This document shows positions 1 through 7,960 of a stretch of 64,000 bases of DNA, in pieces. The DNA is from Nonomuraea spiralis (GTDB lineage Bacteria; Actinomycetota; Actinomycetes; Streptosporangiales; Streptosporangiaceae). The stretch is from contig NZ_BMRC01000001.1 of assembly GCF_014648435.1 (NCBI RefSeq), positions 258,481-322,480 on the forward strand, read 5' to 3'. The notes below the pieces were generated by a model. That model did no database searches. It saw nothing but the letters and a program-made list of their open reading frames with translations, and was not told the DNA's origin. Position numbers and translations under genes: made by a program. Numbering within the stretch: position 1 is the first letter of the stretch; each line of letters opens with the position of its first letter.

Positions 1-1277
1 CCGGGGTCAACTACCCGCTCAAGCTCCGGCGCTTCTACGTGGCCGAGACCAGGGCCGACGCCAAGTACACCAACGACATCCTGATCGACGGCCTGGTGGC
101 CAAGGTGCCGCCGTCGATCACCGCGCCCCCCGTCCCCAAGGTCGCCGACCCGGTGGTCAAGGCGGACGTGGCCAAGGCGCCCTGGCGGTTCGCGGTCATG
201 TCGGACGCCCAGTTCGTGGCCAGGAACCCCGACAGTGACATCGTCAGGAACGCCCGCCGCACGCTCCAGGAGATCAAGGCCGCCAAGCCCGACTTCCTGC
301 TGATCAACGGCGACCTGGTGGACGAGGCGTCGCCGGAGGACTTCGCGCTGGCGAAGAAGATCCTCGACGAGGAGCTGGGCGGAGAAGTGAAATATCACTA
401 CATCCCCGGCAACCATGAGGTCATGGGCGGCAAGATCGACAACTTCAAGGCCGTCTTCGGCGACACGTACGGCACCTTCGACCACAAGGGCACCCGCTTC
501 GTCACCCTGGACACCTCCCGCCTGAACCTGCGGGGCGGCGGCTACGACCAGGTGGCGATGCTCCGCTCCGAGCTCGACAAGGCGGCCAAGGACGCCTCCG
601 TCGGGTCGGTCGCCGTGCTGTTCCACGTGCCGCCGCGCGACCCCACGCCGGGCAAGGGCAGCCAGCTCGGCGACCGGAAGGAGGCCGCGCTGGTCGAGGG
701 CTGGCTGGCCGACTTCCAGCGTGACACCGGCAAGGGCGCGGCCTACATCGGGGCGCACGTGGGCACGTTCAACGCCTCCCGCGTGGACGCGGTGCCGTAC
801 TTCATCAACGGCAACTCCGGCAAGAACCCGGCCACCGCCGCCGACGACGGCGGCTTCACCGGCTGGTCGCTGTGGGGCGTGGACCCCGTGACGCCCGCCG
901 AGGCCGAGCACGTACGGCGCAACTGGTTCGCCGACGCGCCCGACTGGATCGGCACCCAGGTGCGGCCGCACGTGGACGAGCTGACCCTGACCGCGCCCGC
1001 GACCGTCGCGGTCGGCGCCCCCGCGCCGGTCACGGCGACCGTCCGGCAGGACGAGCGGGCCGTGCCCGCCGCCTACCCGGTCTCGGTGACGTGGTCGGGC
1101 TCGCCCAACCTGCACGTCGGCACCCGCCAGACGGCCAAGCCGTGGCACGTGGCCGTGCTCGACCCCGGCACGGGCACGATCACGGCCCTGCGGGCGGGGC
1201 AGGTGACGGTCGCCGTCACGGTCAGCGGCGTCACCCGCCAGGCGACCGTGGCGCTCACCGCCAAGGCCGCCGCCTGA
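1..1277 (+). CDS. Metallophosphoesterase with C-terminal Ig-like domain (5' end cut off)
   Basis: The reading frame is already open at the window edge, so the N-terminus lies outside; the GTG at 39 is probably internal. The visible part has the calcineurin-like phosphoesterase signature: SDAQF where D-x-H is usual, then NGDLVDEA and PGNHEV, then a later His in LFHVPP. The last motif, usually GHxH, reads GAHVG, so metal binding may differ from textbook members. The last 100 or so residues are Thr/Val-rich beta sequence (TVAVGAPAPVTATV, ITALRAGQVTVAVTV) typical of bacterial Ig-like group 2 domains of exported proteins. In actinomycetes such proteins often carry an N-terminal phosphodiester glycosidase domain; whether this one does cannot be seen. 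The substrate is unknown. Confidence 0.8.
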   Translation, partial: GVNYPLKLRRFYVAETRADAKYTNDILIDGLVAKVPPSITAPPVPKVADPVVKADVAKAPWRFAVMSDAQFVARNPDSDIVRNARRTLQEIKAAKPDFLLINGDLVDEASPEDFALAKKILDEELGGEVKYHYIPGNHEVMGGKIDNFKAVFGDTYGTFDHKGTRFVTLDTSRLNLRGGGYDQVAMLRSELDKAAKDASVGSVAVLFHVPPRDPTPGKGSQLGDRKEAALVEGWLADFQRDTGKGAAYIGAHVGTFNASRVDAVPYFINGNSGKNPATAADDGGFTGWSLWGVDPVTPAEAEHVRRNWFADAPDWIGTQVRPHVDELTLTAPATVAVGAPAPVTATVRQDERAVPAAYPVSVTWSGSPNLHVGTRQTAKPWHVAVLDPGTGTITALRAGQVTVAVTVSGVTRQATVALTAKAAA

Positions 1278-1282
1278 GGCCC

Positions 1283-1313
1283 CCGGCCGGGGAGGTGATC
1301 CCTCCCCGGCCGG
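1283..1313 (+). terminator. Strong GC-rich hairpin terminator
   Basis: A perfect 13-bp inverted repeat (CCGGCCGGGGAGG / CCTCCCCGGCCGG) with a 5-base loop starts 6 bases after the phosphoesterase stop. There is no T-tract, as is common for actinomycete terminators. It separates the phosphoesterase from the next gene; an AT-rich stretch with TATATA follows at about 1322 and probably holds the next promoter. Confidence 0.8.
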
Positions 1314-1461
1314 CTGGCCCATATATACGGATATTTCGGTACGAAGTGCTAAAAATCTTGGCAGCCATGGGATTCCCCATTCTTCCTCCGGATAGCACTC
1401 CTGACGTGCGGGGACTGCCCTCGCAGGCGAGGGACCGGGGGAACGACTAGGGGGTTCGTCC

Positions 1462-3639
1462 GTGAACGCATGGACCTTCGAGGGACAGCCCGGCGCGCTG
1501 GGCGACACGGTCACCCTCGTGGAGGGCAGCTCCTTCTGCGTCTGCCAGCACGGCGGCGACATCGTCCCCGGCGGCGCCCAGGGCGTCTACCACGCCGACA
1601 CCCGCCTGCTGTCCCGCTGGATCCTGCGTGTGGACGACCACCCCGTCGAACCGCTCCAGGCGATCATCCCCGAGCCGTACCACGGCACGTTCCTCGGCAA
1701 GGCCAGGCCGCGTCCGGGAGGGGCGGAGAGCACCCTGCTGGTGGTGCGCGAGCGTTACGTCGGCGGCGGGCTGCGCGAGGACCTCGTGCTCCGCAACATG
1801 TCCGAGGAGGCCGCGGGCTGCGCGCTGTCGGTGCAGGTCGGCGCGGACCTGGCGGACCTGTTCGAGGTCAAGGCCGAGCGGGTCCGGCCGGCCGACGACG
1901 TGGAGATGACCACCGGCGAGAGCGGCCTGGTGGTCTACGCGCCGAGCCGGGCCCGCGGCGCCAGGATCGTGGTCGAGTCGCCCGGCACGCCGGTCGTCGC
2001 CGCGCCGGGGCTGCTCATCTTCAACCTGGTGGTGCCCGCCCGTGGCGAATGGCGCGCCAGCCTGCTCGTGACGCCGACCCACGAGGGCGAGGAGCCCCCG
2101 GACCGGGTCCCGGCCGCCCACCCGGCCCGGCCCGACGCGCCGGCCCGACGCCTGGCCGAGTGGACCGCCAGCACCCCCGTCGTGGAGAGCACGAACGCCG
2201 CCCTCGTCGAGGCCCTGGCCCGCTCCCGCGAGGACCTCGGCGCCCTGCGCCTGTTCGACCGCGACCATCCGGACGAGCCGCCCGCCATCGCCGCCGGCGC
2301 GCCCTGGTTCATGACGCTGTTCGGCCGGGACTCGCTGCTGACGTCCTGGATGGCGTTGCCGCTGGACCACACGCTCGCGCTGGGAACGCTGCGCAGGCTG
2401 GCCCGGCTCCAGGGCGTCAAGGTCGACCCGCTCTCCGAGGAGGAGCCCGGCAAGATCATGCACGAGCTGCGCTTCGGCGCCCAGGACGACTCCTCGCCGT
2501 ACGCGGGACGCGCCTACTACGGCTCGGTGGACGCCACCCCGCTGTTCGTCATGCTGCTCGGCGAGGTGCGCAGGTGGGGCGTGCACTGCGACGCGGTCGA
2601 GGACCTGCTGCCGCACGCCGACGCCGCCCTCGCCTGGATCGAGGAGTACGGCAGCCGCGACGGCCTCGTCTGGTACCAGCGCAAGACCGATCGCGGCCTG
2701 GTCAACCAGGGCTGGAAGGACTCCTTCGACGGCGTCAACTTCGCCGACGGCACCATCGCCCGCCCGCCGATCGCGCTGGCCGAGGTGCAGGGCTACGTCT
2801 ACGCCGCCTACCTCGCCCGCGCCCACTTCGCCTGCCACGAGGGCGACCAGGCCGCCGAACGGCGCTACGTGGAGCGGGCACAGGCGATCAGGGACGCCTT
2901 CAACGAACGCTTCTGGCTGCCCGGCCCCGGCTACTACGCCATGGGCCTGGACGGGCGCGGCCGGCCCATCGACGGACTCGGCTCCAACATGGGCCACTGC
3001 CTGTGGTCCGGCATCGCCGACGAGGACAAGGCGCGCCAGGTGGCCGGGCACCTGCTCTCGCCCGAGATGTTCACCGGGTTCGGGGTGCGCACGCTGGCCT
3101 CGTCGATGGGGGCGTACAACCCGATGAGCTACCACAACGGCTCGGTGTGGCCGCACGACAGCGCGATCATCGCCACCGGGCTGATGCGCTACGGCTACGT
3201 CGAGGAGGCCCAGCGCATCGCCGTCGGGCTGCTGGAGGCCGCGCACGCCTTCGGCGGGCGGCTGCCGGAGCTGTTCTGCGGGTTCGACCGGGGGGAGTAC
3301 CGGCAGCCGGTGCCGTACCCGACGTCGTGCTCGCCGCAGGCATGGGCCGCCGCCGCGCCCATCCAGCTCCTGCGCACGCTGCTGCGGCTGGACCCCGGGG
3401 TGCAGTACGGGAAGATGTGGCTGGTCCCGGCGCTGCCCGAGGGATTCGGGGACGTGACGATCAGGGGCATGCCGGTGGGGGACTCCAGGATCGACATCGC
3501 GGTCAGGGGCGACGGCGGCACGCCCACGGTGTCCGGCCTGCCCGAGGGCATGGAGCTGATCACCGAACCACGCTGTCCCATCAGCGGCGCCTGCCGTCCC
3601 GGCCTGGCCCGCAGGACGAACGGCCTGTCGACGTTGTGA
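1462..3639 (+). CDS. Glycogen debranching / amylo-alpha-1,6-glucosidase family protein
   Basis: A 725-residue cytoplasmic protein. The N-terminal 190 residues (LVEGSSFCVCQHGGDIVPGG, GVYHADTRLLSRW) match the glycogen-debranching N-terminal domain. The rest is an alpha/alpha-toroid glucosidase-like domain with WFMTLFGRDSLLTSW, a central GLVNQGWKDSFDG block that carries likely catalytic acids, and SYHNGSVWPHDSAI. Family members hydrolyse alpha-1,6 branches or related alpha-glucosides. The GTG start has an AGGGGG ribosome site about 7 bases upstream. The next gene, a GT4 glycosyltransferase, starts 28 bases downstream and is probably co-transcribed, suggesting a glycan or glucan role. The exact substrate cannot be read from sequence. 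Confidence 0.85.
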   Translation: MNAWTFEGQPGALGDTVTLVEGSSFCVCQHGGDIVPGGAQGVYHADTRLLSRWILRVDDHPVEPLQAIIPEPYHGTFLGKARPRPGGAESTLLVVRERYVGGGLREDLVLRNMSEEAAGCALSVQVGADLADLFEVKAERVRPADDVEMTTGESGLVVYAPSRARGARIVVESPGTPVVAAPGLLIFNLVVPARGEWRASLLVTPTHEGEEPPDRVPAAHPARPDAPARRLAEWTASTPVVESTNAALVEALARSREDLGALRLFDRDHPDEPPAIAAGAPWFMTLFGRDSLLTSWMALPLDHTLALGTLRRLARLQGVKVDPLSEEEPGKIMHELRFGAQDDSSPYAGRAYYGSVDATPLFVMLLGEVRRWGVHCDAVEDLLPHADAALAWIEEYGSRDGLVWYQRKTDRGLVNQGWKDSFDGVNFADGTIARPPIALAEVQGYVYAAYLARAHFACHEGDQAAERRYVERAQAIRDAFNERFWLPGPGYYAMGLDGRGRPIDGLGSNMGHCLWSGIADEDKARQVAGHLLSPEMFTGFGVRTLASSMGAYNPMSYHNGSVWPHDSAIIATGLMRYGYVEEAQRIAVGLLEAAHAFGGRLPELFCGFDRGEYRQPVPYPTSCSPQAWAAAAPIQLLRTLLRLDPGVQYGKMWLVPALPEGFGDVTIRGMPVGDSRIDIAVRGDGGTPTVSGLPEGMELITEPRCPISGACRPGLARRTNGLSTL

Positions 3640-3667
3640 CGACCGGACTCGCACAGGGGGTGCTGGG

Positions 3668-4783
3668 ATGACGGAGCCCGAAAGTGACTGGGAAGGCGCG
3701 TTGCGCATCGCGATGATCGCTCCGCCCTGGGAGGAGGTGCCGCCGCGGGCCTACGGCGGGATCGAACAGATGCTCGCCGACCTGATCATCGGGCTGTCGG
3801 GCCGCGGCCACGAGGTGACCCTGATCGGCTCGGGCAGCACGGAGGTCCCGGCCAAGTTCCTGGCCACCTACCCGCAGGCGCCCTCGGAGCGCATCGGCGA
3901 ATCGCTGCCCGAGGTGCTGCACGCCGCCCAGGCGTGGCGGGCGCTGGAAGGGCTGCCCGCCGACATCGTGCACGACCATTCGCTGGCCGGGCCGCTCACG
4001 GCACTCGGCCGGGCGACGCCGACCGTGGTGACCTGCCACGGCCCGGCCGCCGGTGAGCTGGGCGAGGTTTACCGCGCGCTCGGCGAGCACATCGGCCTGG
4101 TCGCGGTCTCCGACGCGCAGCGCGCGAGCACGCCCGACCTCAACTGGATCGCCACCGTGCACAACGCGCTCGACGTCGCCACCTTCCCGTTCCAGGAGCA
4201 CAAGGAGGACTGGGTGCTGTGGCTGGGCCGGTTCAGCGACAGCAAGGGCCCGCACCTGGCCATCGACGCCGCCCGCGCGGCGGGCCGCCGCATCGTGCTG
4301 GCCGGCAAGCTCACCGAGCCGTGCGAGCAGGCCTACTTCGAGGAGCACGTACGGCCCCGGCTCGGCCCCGACGCCTCCTACGTGGGCGAGGCCGGCGCCG
4401 GGCGCAAACGCGAGCTGCTGGCCGCCGCCCGCTGCATGGTCTTCCCCATCCAGTGGGAGGAGCCGTTCGGCATGGTCGTGATCGAGGCGATGGCGTGCGG
4501 CACGCCGGTCGTGGCGATCGGGCGGGGAGCGGTGCCGGAGATCGTGGTGGACGGCGTGACGGGGTTCGTGCTGCGGGAGGTGGAGGAGCTGCCCGCGGCG
4601 ATCGAGGCGGCCGGGCGGCTGGACCCGTACGCGTGCCGGGCCCACGTCGAGCGGCACTTCGGCCTCGGCGCGATGGCGGCGGCCTACGAGGCGGTCTACC
4701 GCCGTATGCTGGCCGCTCCGCGCCCGGTCCGGCTCGCCGACGAGCCCGCACCGCCCGCGCCGCCCGGCGGGGCCGTGCGGTAG
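3668..4783 (+). CDS. Glycosyltransferase family 4 (GT-B)
   Basis: A 371-residue GT-B enzyme. The N-terminal half begins IAMIAPPWEEVPPRAYGGIE, the acceptor-side Rossmann fold with its glycine-rich turn. The C-terminal half has the donor-site block EEPFGMVVIEAMACGTPVVA (the E-x7-E pattern) followed by GAVPEIVVDG. Retaining GT4 enzymes move sugars from nucleotide-sugar donors. The ATG has an AGGGGG site at 3656-3661. It follows the debranching-type gene, so a role in alpha-glucan or a linked glycoconjugate is plausible but unproven. The last 88 bases overlap the convergent LysR gene. Confidence 0.87.
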   Translation: MTEPESDWEGALRIAMIAPPWEEVPPRAYGGIEQMLADLIIGLSGRGHEVTLIGSGSTEVPAKFLATYPQAPSERIGESLPEVLHAAQAWRALEGLPADIVHDHSLAGPLTALGRATPTVVTCHGPAAGELGEVYRALGEHIGLVAVSDAQRASTPDLNWIATVHNALDVATFPFQEHKEDWVLWLGRFSDSKGPHLAIDAARAAGRRIVLAGKLTEPCEQAYFEEHVRPRLGPDASYVGEAGAGRKRELLAAARCMVFPIQWEEPFGMVVIEAMACGTPVVAIGRGAVPEIVVDGVTGFVLREVEELPAAIEAAGRLDPYACRAHVERHFGLGAMAAAYEAVYRRMLAAPRPVRLADEPAPPAPPGGAVR

Positions 4784-5628
4784 ATCTCCGCGGCGAGGCG
4801 GGCGAACGAGCGCACCAGCGGCCCCGGGTCGCCGGCGGCCCGGGCGACGACCAGCCGGCTCGGCGGCTTGCCGGTCAGCGGCACCGCCACCAGGCCCTCG
4901 GGCAGCGGGTGGCCGAGCGTGGTGAGCCCGACCGTGCCGTTCCACAGGACGGCCTGCGTGCACTCGTGGACCGTACGCACCACCGGGCCGTCGTGGAGCG
5001 GCCCGCGCGGCCCGCTCCAGTAGGCCCGCCAGATCGGGTCGGCGCCCTCCGGCAGCCGGAACCACGGCCGGTCGGCGAGCTCGTCGGGCCGTAGGTCCGC
5101 GCGCCCGGCCAGCGGGTCGTCGGCGCGCAGGACCACCCCGACCGGGTCGGCGCGCAGCACCCGCGTGACCAGCCCCGTCCCGTCGAACGGGGTGCGCGTG
5201 AGCGCGACGTCGACCAGCCCCGCCCGCAGCCCGGCGGTCGGGTCGGCCAGATCGGCCTCGCGGACCCGGACCCGGACGCCGGGGTGGCGCTCGCGGTAGG
5301 CGGCGGCCAGCGCGGTGCCGGCCTCGGCGGCGCTGTCGGCGAGCGTGCCCACGGTGAGCACGGCCGGGCCCGCCGCGGCGGCCACCCGGGAGCGCAGCCG
5401 GTCGGCCCTGTCGAGCAGTTCGCGGGCCTCGTCGTAGAGCGCGGCCCCGGCGGGGGTGAGCGAGACTCCGGCGGGCGAGCGGTGCAGCAGCAGCTGGCCG
5501 AGCTCGCCCTCCAGCCGCCTGATGGCCCTGCTCAGCGGCGGCTGGGTCATGTGCAGCCGCTCGGCGGCCCGGCCGAAGTGCAGCTCCTCGGCGACCGCGA
5601 CGAAGTTCCTGAGCAACCTCAGATCCAT
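4696..5628 (-). CDS. LysR family transcriptional regulator
   Basis: A 310-residue LysR protein starting MDLRLLRNFVAVAEELHFGR, with the N-terminal winged helix (AERLHMTQPPLSRAIRRLEGELG) and a C-terminal substrate-binding domain (PAVLTVGTLADSAAEAG and following). The start at the MDLRLL methionine is preferred over upstream in-frame codons because LysR proteins normally begin here. The final 30 residues are Gly/Ala/Ser-rich and are encoded inside the 3' end of the opposing glycosyltransferase gene. It is divergent from a secreted TNT-domain gene across a 352-base AT-richer region full of inverted repeats, so that gene is a candidate target. The effector is unknown. Confidence 0.9.
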   Translation of the reverse strand: MDLRLLRNFVAVAEELHFGRAAERLHMTQPPLSRAIRRLEGELGQLLLHRSPAGVSLTPAGAALYDEARELLDRADRLRSRVAAAAGPAVLTVGTLADSAAEAGTALAAAYRERHPGVRVRVREADLADPTAGLRAGLVDVALTRTPFDGTGLVTRVLRADPVGVVLRADDPLAGRADLRPDELADRPWFRLPEGADPIWRAYWSGPRGPLHDGPVVRTVHECTQAVLWNGTVGLTTLGHPLPEGLVAVPLTGKPPSRLVVARAAGDPGPLVRSFARLAAEIYRTAPPGGAGGAGSSASRTGRGAASIRR

Positions 5629-5689
5629 GCCACCACCAGAGGCCGTGCCCGGTCCCGCACGCCACCGTCCCATGTGCTTGCTTCGGTAC

Positions 5690-5773
5690 GCATGTCCCGA
5701 CAAAACATGCGAAGTGCAGCATACTTAGAAAAATCGTCGCATGGCAACAAGTGTTGTATTTGATGCTGCACTT
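5690..5773. promoter_or_regulatory. Inverted repeats in the LysR/TNT divergent region
   Basis: The 5629-5980 region is clearly AT-richer than its surroundings. It has GCATGT at 5690-5695 paired with ACATGC at 5705-5710, then an 11-bp perfect repeat AAGTGCAGCAT at 5712-5722 matched by ATGCTGCACTT at 5763-5773, with a 40-base spacer. The spacing of the outer arms (51 bases centre to centre) would allow two dimers on nearly the same helix face. LysR proteins usually bind dyads between divergent genes, so this is the natural place to look. No other gene was seen in the region. Confidence 0.55.
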
Positions 5774-5980
5774 TTTGCTCTTCCCTGGTAACGCCGACGA
5801 TGCATTGCGGGCGACCGCGGGGAATGTAGCTGTCGATCAGCGCATTCGACACCCGGTCGTACGCGCGCGGGCATTGCTGTGGCGTTCTCATGAATCGCGC
5901 ACTTGCCGCCGTCCCGGGTATCGCCGAAATGCTCGTGATCTTCCTTTATTCGTTTTCTCTTGCACGATCACAGGAATGTC

Positions 5981-6889
5981 ATGCGATATCACCGACGAAT
6001 CGTCGTCCTAGCCGCCGCCATCTGCCTGGTGGCCTCGGGTGGCGTGCCCGCGCACGCCGACATCGCCGTACAGGCGGGCACCCGGCTCAGCCAACCGGAA
6101 CTCTTTCTGCGGACGCCGCCGCCCGGCAAGAGCGAGTCCGGGAAAGGGGACAAAGAGACCGGCGGTATGGTCTGCGGACCGCCGTACCTGACCGGGGACC
6201 CGGACCTGGGGCCGACGAACCTGCCCAGGACCGGCTACCTCGGGGGCATCCTGCGCGATTACGTGCCGCTGGGCGGTCTCAGCCCGCAACACTTCCTCTC
6301 GCGTTACTGGGACTACGCCGTCAACAATTACCGATTCCCGCCCGACTCCGGGTTCGGCCGTTCCGGCGATTATCCCAACGGCCGGCCGCTGCTCAAGGCG
6401 ACGTTCCTGCAGATCGGCATGCGGCTCGACCGTTTCGGCGGATATTCGGGCTCGTTCCTGTCGCCGATGGGCGATCTGTTCATCCGTCGGGCGCTGCCGC
6501 CGCGCAATCTGAACACCAACCCGCAGGACCTCGAGCACGTGTGCAATTATCACGCCTTCCGGGTGCTCAAGTCGTTCCGCGTCGAGGTGGGCTCGGCGGC
6601 GCCCGCGTTCGAGCAGCCGGGCGGCGGCACGCAATATCACGTGGTCAGCCGGTACATTCCCGAAGCGCCGAGGACGAGCGACGAGGTCCCGGTGAGCTGG
6701 CTGCTGCAGAACGGATATCTGCAGGAGATCGAGCCGATCCTGGCACCCGTCAAGACCGGTGCCGACACGGAGACCCGGACCACCGAGACCCGTGCCAACA
6801 AGGCCCGGGACATGGGCGGTTCCGGCCCGTACGTCGTGACCCGCAGGTGGGCCCCGACCGGCCGCCCGCCCGCGCACGACCGATCCTAG
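5981..6889 (+). CDS. Secreted TNT-domain protein, probable NAD+ glycohydrolase
   Basis: A 302-residue exported protein. MRYHRRIVVLAAAICLVASG is a clear signal peptide with likely cleavage after AHA at residue 26. The N-terminal segment has CGPPYLTGDPDLGP (65-78), a block shared with fungal and bacterial secreted TNT proteins as I recall them. The TNT domain shows DRFGG at 150-154, RALPP at 170-174, and QPGGGTQY at 212-219; the Gln of this last motif is the position reported as essential in the mycobacterial tuberculosis necrotizing toxin. Cys65 and Cys188 could form a disulfide. The family cleaves NAD+ (and NADP+) to nicotinamide and ADP-ribose. ATG 5981 is chosen over 5960 because AGGAA precedes it and it opens the signal peptide. 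No adjacent immunity gene was recognised. Confidence 0.85.
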   Translation: MRYHRRIVVLAAAICLVASGGVPAHADIAVQAGTRLSQPELFLRTPPPGKSESGKGDKETGGMVCGPPYLTGDPDLGPTNLPRTGYLGGILRDYVPLGGLSPQHFLSRYWDYAVNNYRFPPDSGFGRSGDYPNGRPLLKATFLQIGMRLDRFGGYSGSFLSPMGDLFIRRALPPRNLNTNPQDLEHVCNYHAFRVLKSFRVEVGSAAPAFEQPGGGTQYHVVSRYIPEAPRTSDEVPVSWLLQNGYLQEIEPILAPVKTGADTETRTTETRANKARDMGGSGPYVVTRRWAPTGRPPAHDRS

Positions 6890-6996
6890 GGTCCTGACCT
6901 GCGGTGATACCCGAACGACATCGGGCCTCCAGAACCGGACTTGGACGCTGCGGCGTCCGGCGCGATGGACTGGAGGCCGTCTTCGGAGGAGTCACC

Positions 6997-7890
6997 ATGA
7001 CTGAGACCACCCTGCCGGACCCGGCCGTCCACCTCTCGGACGCCCGGGAACTGGCTCCCGACCTGCTGGTCGTCCCCGACGGGGGCGTGCCGCTGGTGCC
7101 GAACATCGGTCTGATCGGCGGCCGGGACGCCGTCCTGGTCGTCGAGACCGGCATGGGCCCGGCCAACGCCCGGCAGGTGCTGGCGTTCGCGGCCGAGCAC
7201 GCCCGCGGCCGCCGGCTCTACCTGACGACCACGCACTTCCACCCCGAGCACGCCTTCGGCGCGGGGGAGTTCGCCGGCGAGGCGACGTACCTGGTCAACC
7301 GGGCCCAGGCCGAGGATCTGCGGACCAGGTTCGGCGGCTACCTGGAGATGTTCAAGGGGCTCGGGGAGAGCGTCGCGCACCGGCTCGACGGCGTCGCGCA
7401 GCCCGTCCCCGACCTCGTCTACGACCAGGAGCACGACCTGGACCTCGGCGGCCGGGTGGTGCGGCTGCGGGCCACCGGGCGCGCGCACAGCCGGGGCGAC
7501 CAGGTGGTGAGCGTGCCCGACGCGGACGTCCTGTTCACCGGCGACCTGGCCGAGGCCGGGCAGTTCGCCATCTTCCCGTGGTTCCCGCCGCACGACGCCG
7601 ACGTGTCCGGCACCCGCTGGCTGGCGGTGCTGCGCGGCCTGGCCGAACGCGCCCCCCGGATGGTCGTGCCCGGCCACGGCGAGATCGGCGGCCCCGGGCT
7701 GCTGGCCGACGTCCGCGACTACCTCGAACTGCTGCGGGACGAGACGTGGGCGCGCCGCGACTCGGCGATGAGCGAGGAGACGATCATCGAGGAGGTCTCC
7801 GCCCTGATGATCGAACGCCACCCGGAGTGGGCCGGGCGCGAGTGGATCGCCAAGGGCGTGGGCTGCCTGTGCTCGGAGCACCCCGCCTGA
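6997..7890 (+). CDS. MBL-fold metallo-hydrolase
   Basis: A 297-residue metallo-beta-lactamase-fold protein. The metal motif reads THFHPEH (canonical HxHxDH, with Glu for the Asp), followed by GRAHSRGD, FTGDLAE and PGHGEIGG, which supply the further His/Asp ligands. No signal peptide, so it is cytoplasmic. Start ATG 6997 has GGAGGA at 6985-6990. The closest types are broad MBL hydrolases such as glyoxalase-II-like enzymes; the substrate cannot be told. The C-terminal four codons and the stop lie in the first unit of a 30-bp tandem repeat. Confidence 0.85.
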   Translation: MTETTLPDPAVHLSDARELAPDLLVVPDGGVPLVPNIGLIGGRDAVLVVETGMGPANARQVLAFAAEHARGRRLYLTTTHFHPEHAFGAGEFAGEATYLVNRAQAEDLRTRFGGYLEMFKGLGESVAHRLDGVAQPVPDLVYDQEHDLDLGGRVVRLRATGRAHSRGDQVVSVPDADVLFTGDLAEAGQFAIFPWFPPHDADVSGTRWLAVLRGLAERAPRMVVPGHGEIGGPGLLADVRDYLELLRDETWARRDSAMSEETIIEEVSALMIERHPEWAGREWIAKGVGCLCSEHPA

Positions 7891-7960
7891 CAAGCCGGAT
7901 GCCCCGAACACCCAGCCTGACCGGTCGAATGCTCCGAACACCCCGCCTGACCGGGTCGTG
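7871..7960. repeat. Three tandem 30-bp units spanning a stop codon
   Basis: Three consecutive 30-base units (7871-7900, 7901-7930, 7931-7960) share the core GCYCCGAACACCCMGCCTGA in units 2 and 3, with unit 1 more diverged. The first unit holds the stop of the MBL gene, and because 30 is a multiple of three each later unit repeats a TGA in the same frame. The array fills the whole gap to the next, convergent, gene. Confidence 0.9.

Noticed and set aside
1418..1433. CCCTCG-CAGG-CGAGGG hairpin upstream of the debranching gene
   Set aside because: Only 6 bp, and it does not include the ribosome site; common by chance in such GC-rich DNA.
1447..3708. A 753-residue open frame on the minus strand opposite the debranching gene
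   Set aside because: It is Arg/Gly/Val-rich with no domain, a typical shadow of third-position GC bias; the + strand protein has clear family motifs.
5890..6897. Alternative + frame overlapping the TNT gene
   Set aside because: Arg/Pro-rich shadow; the other frame has the signal peptide and TNT motifs.
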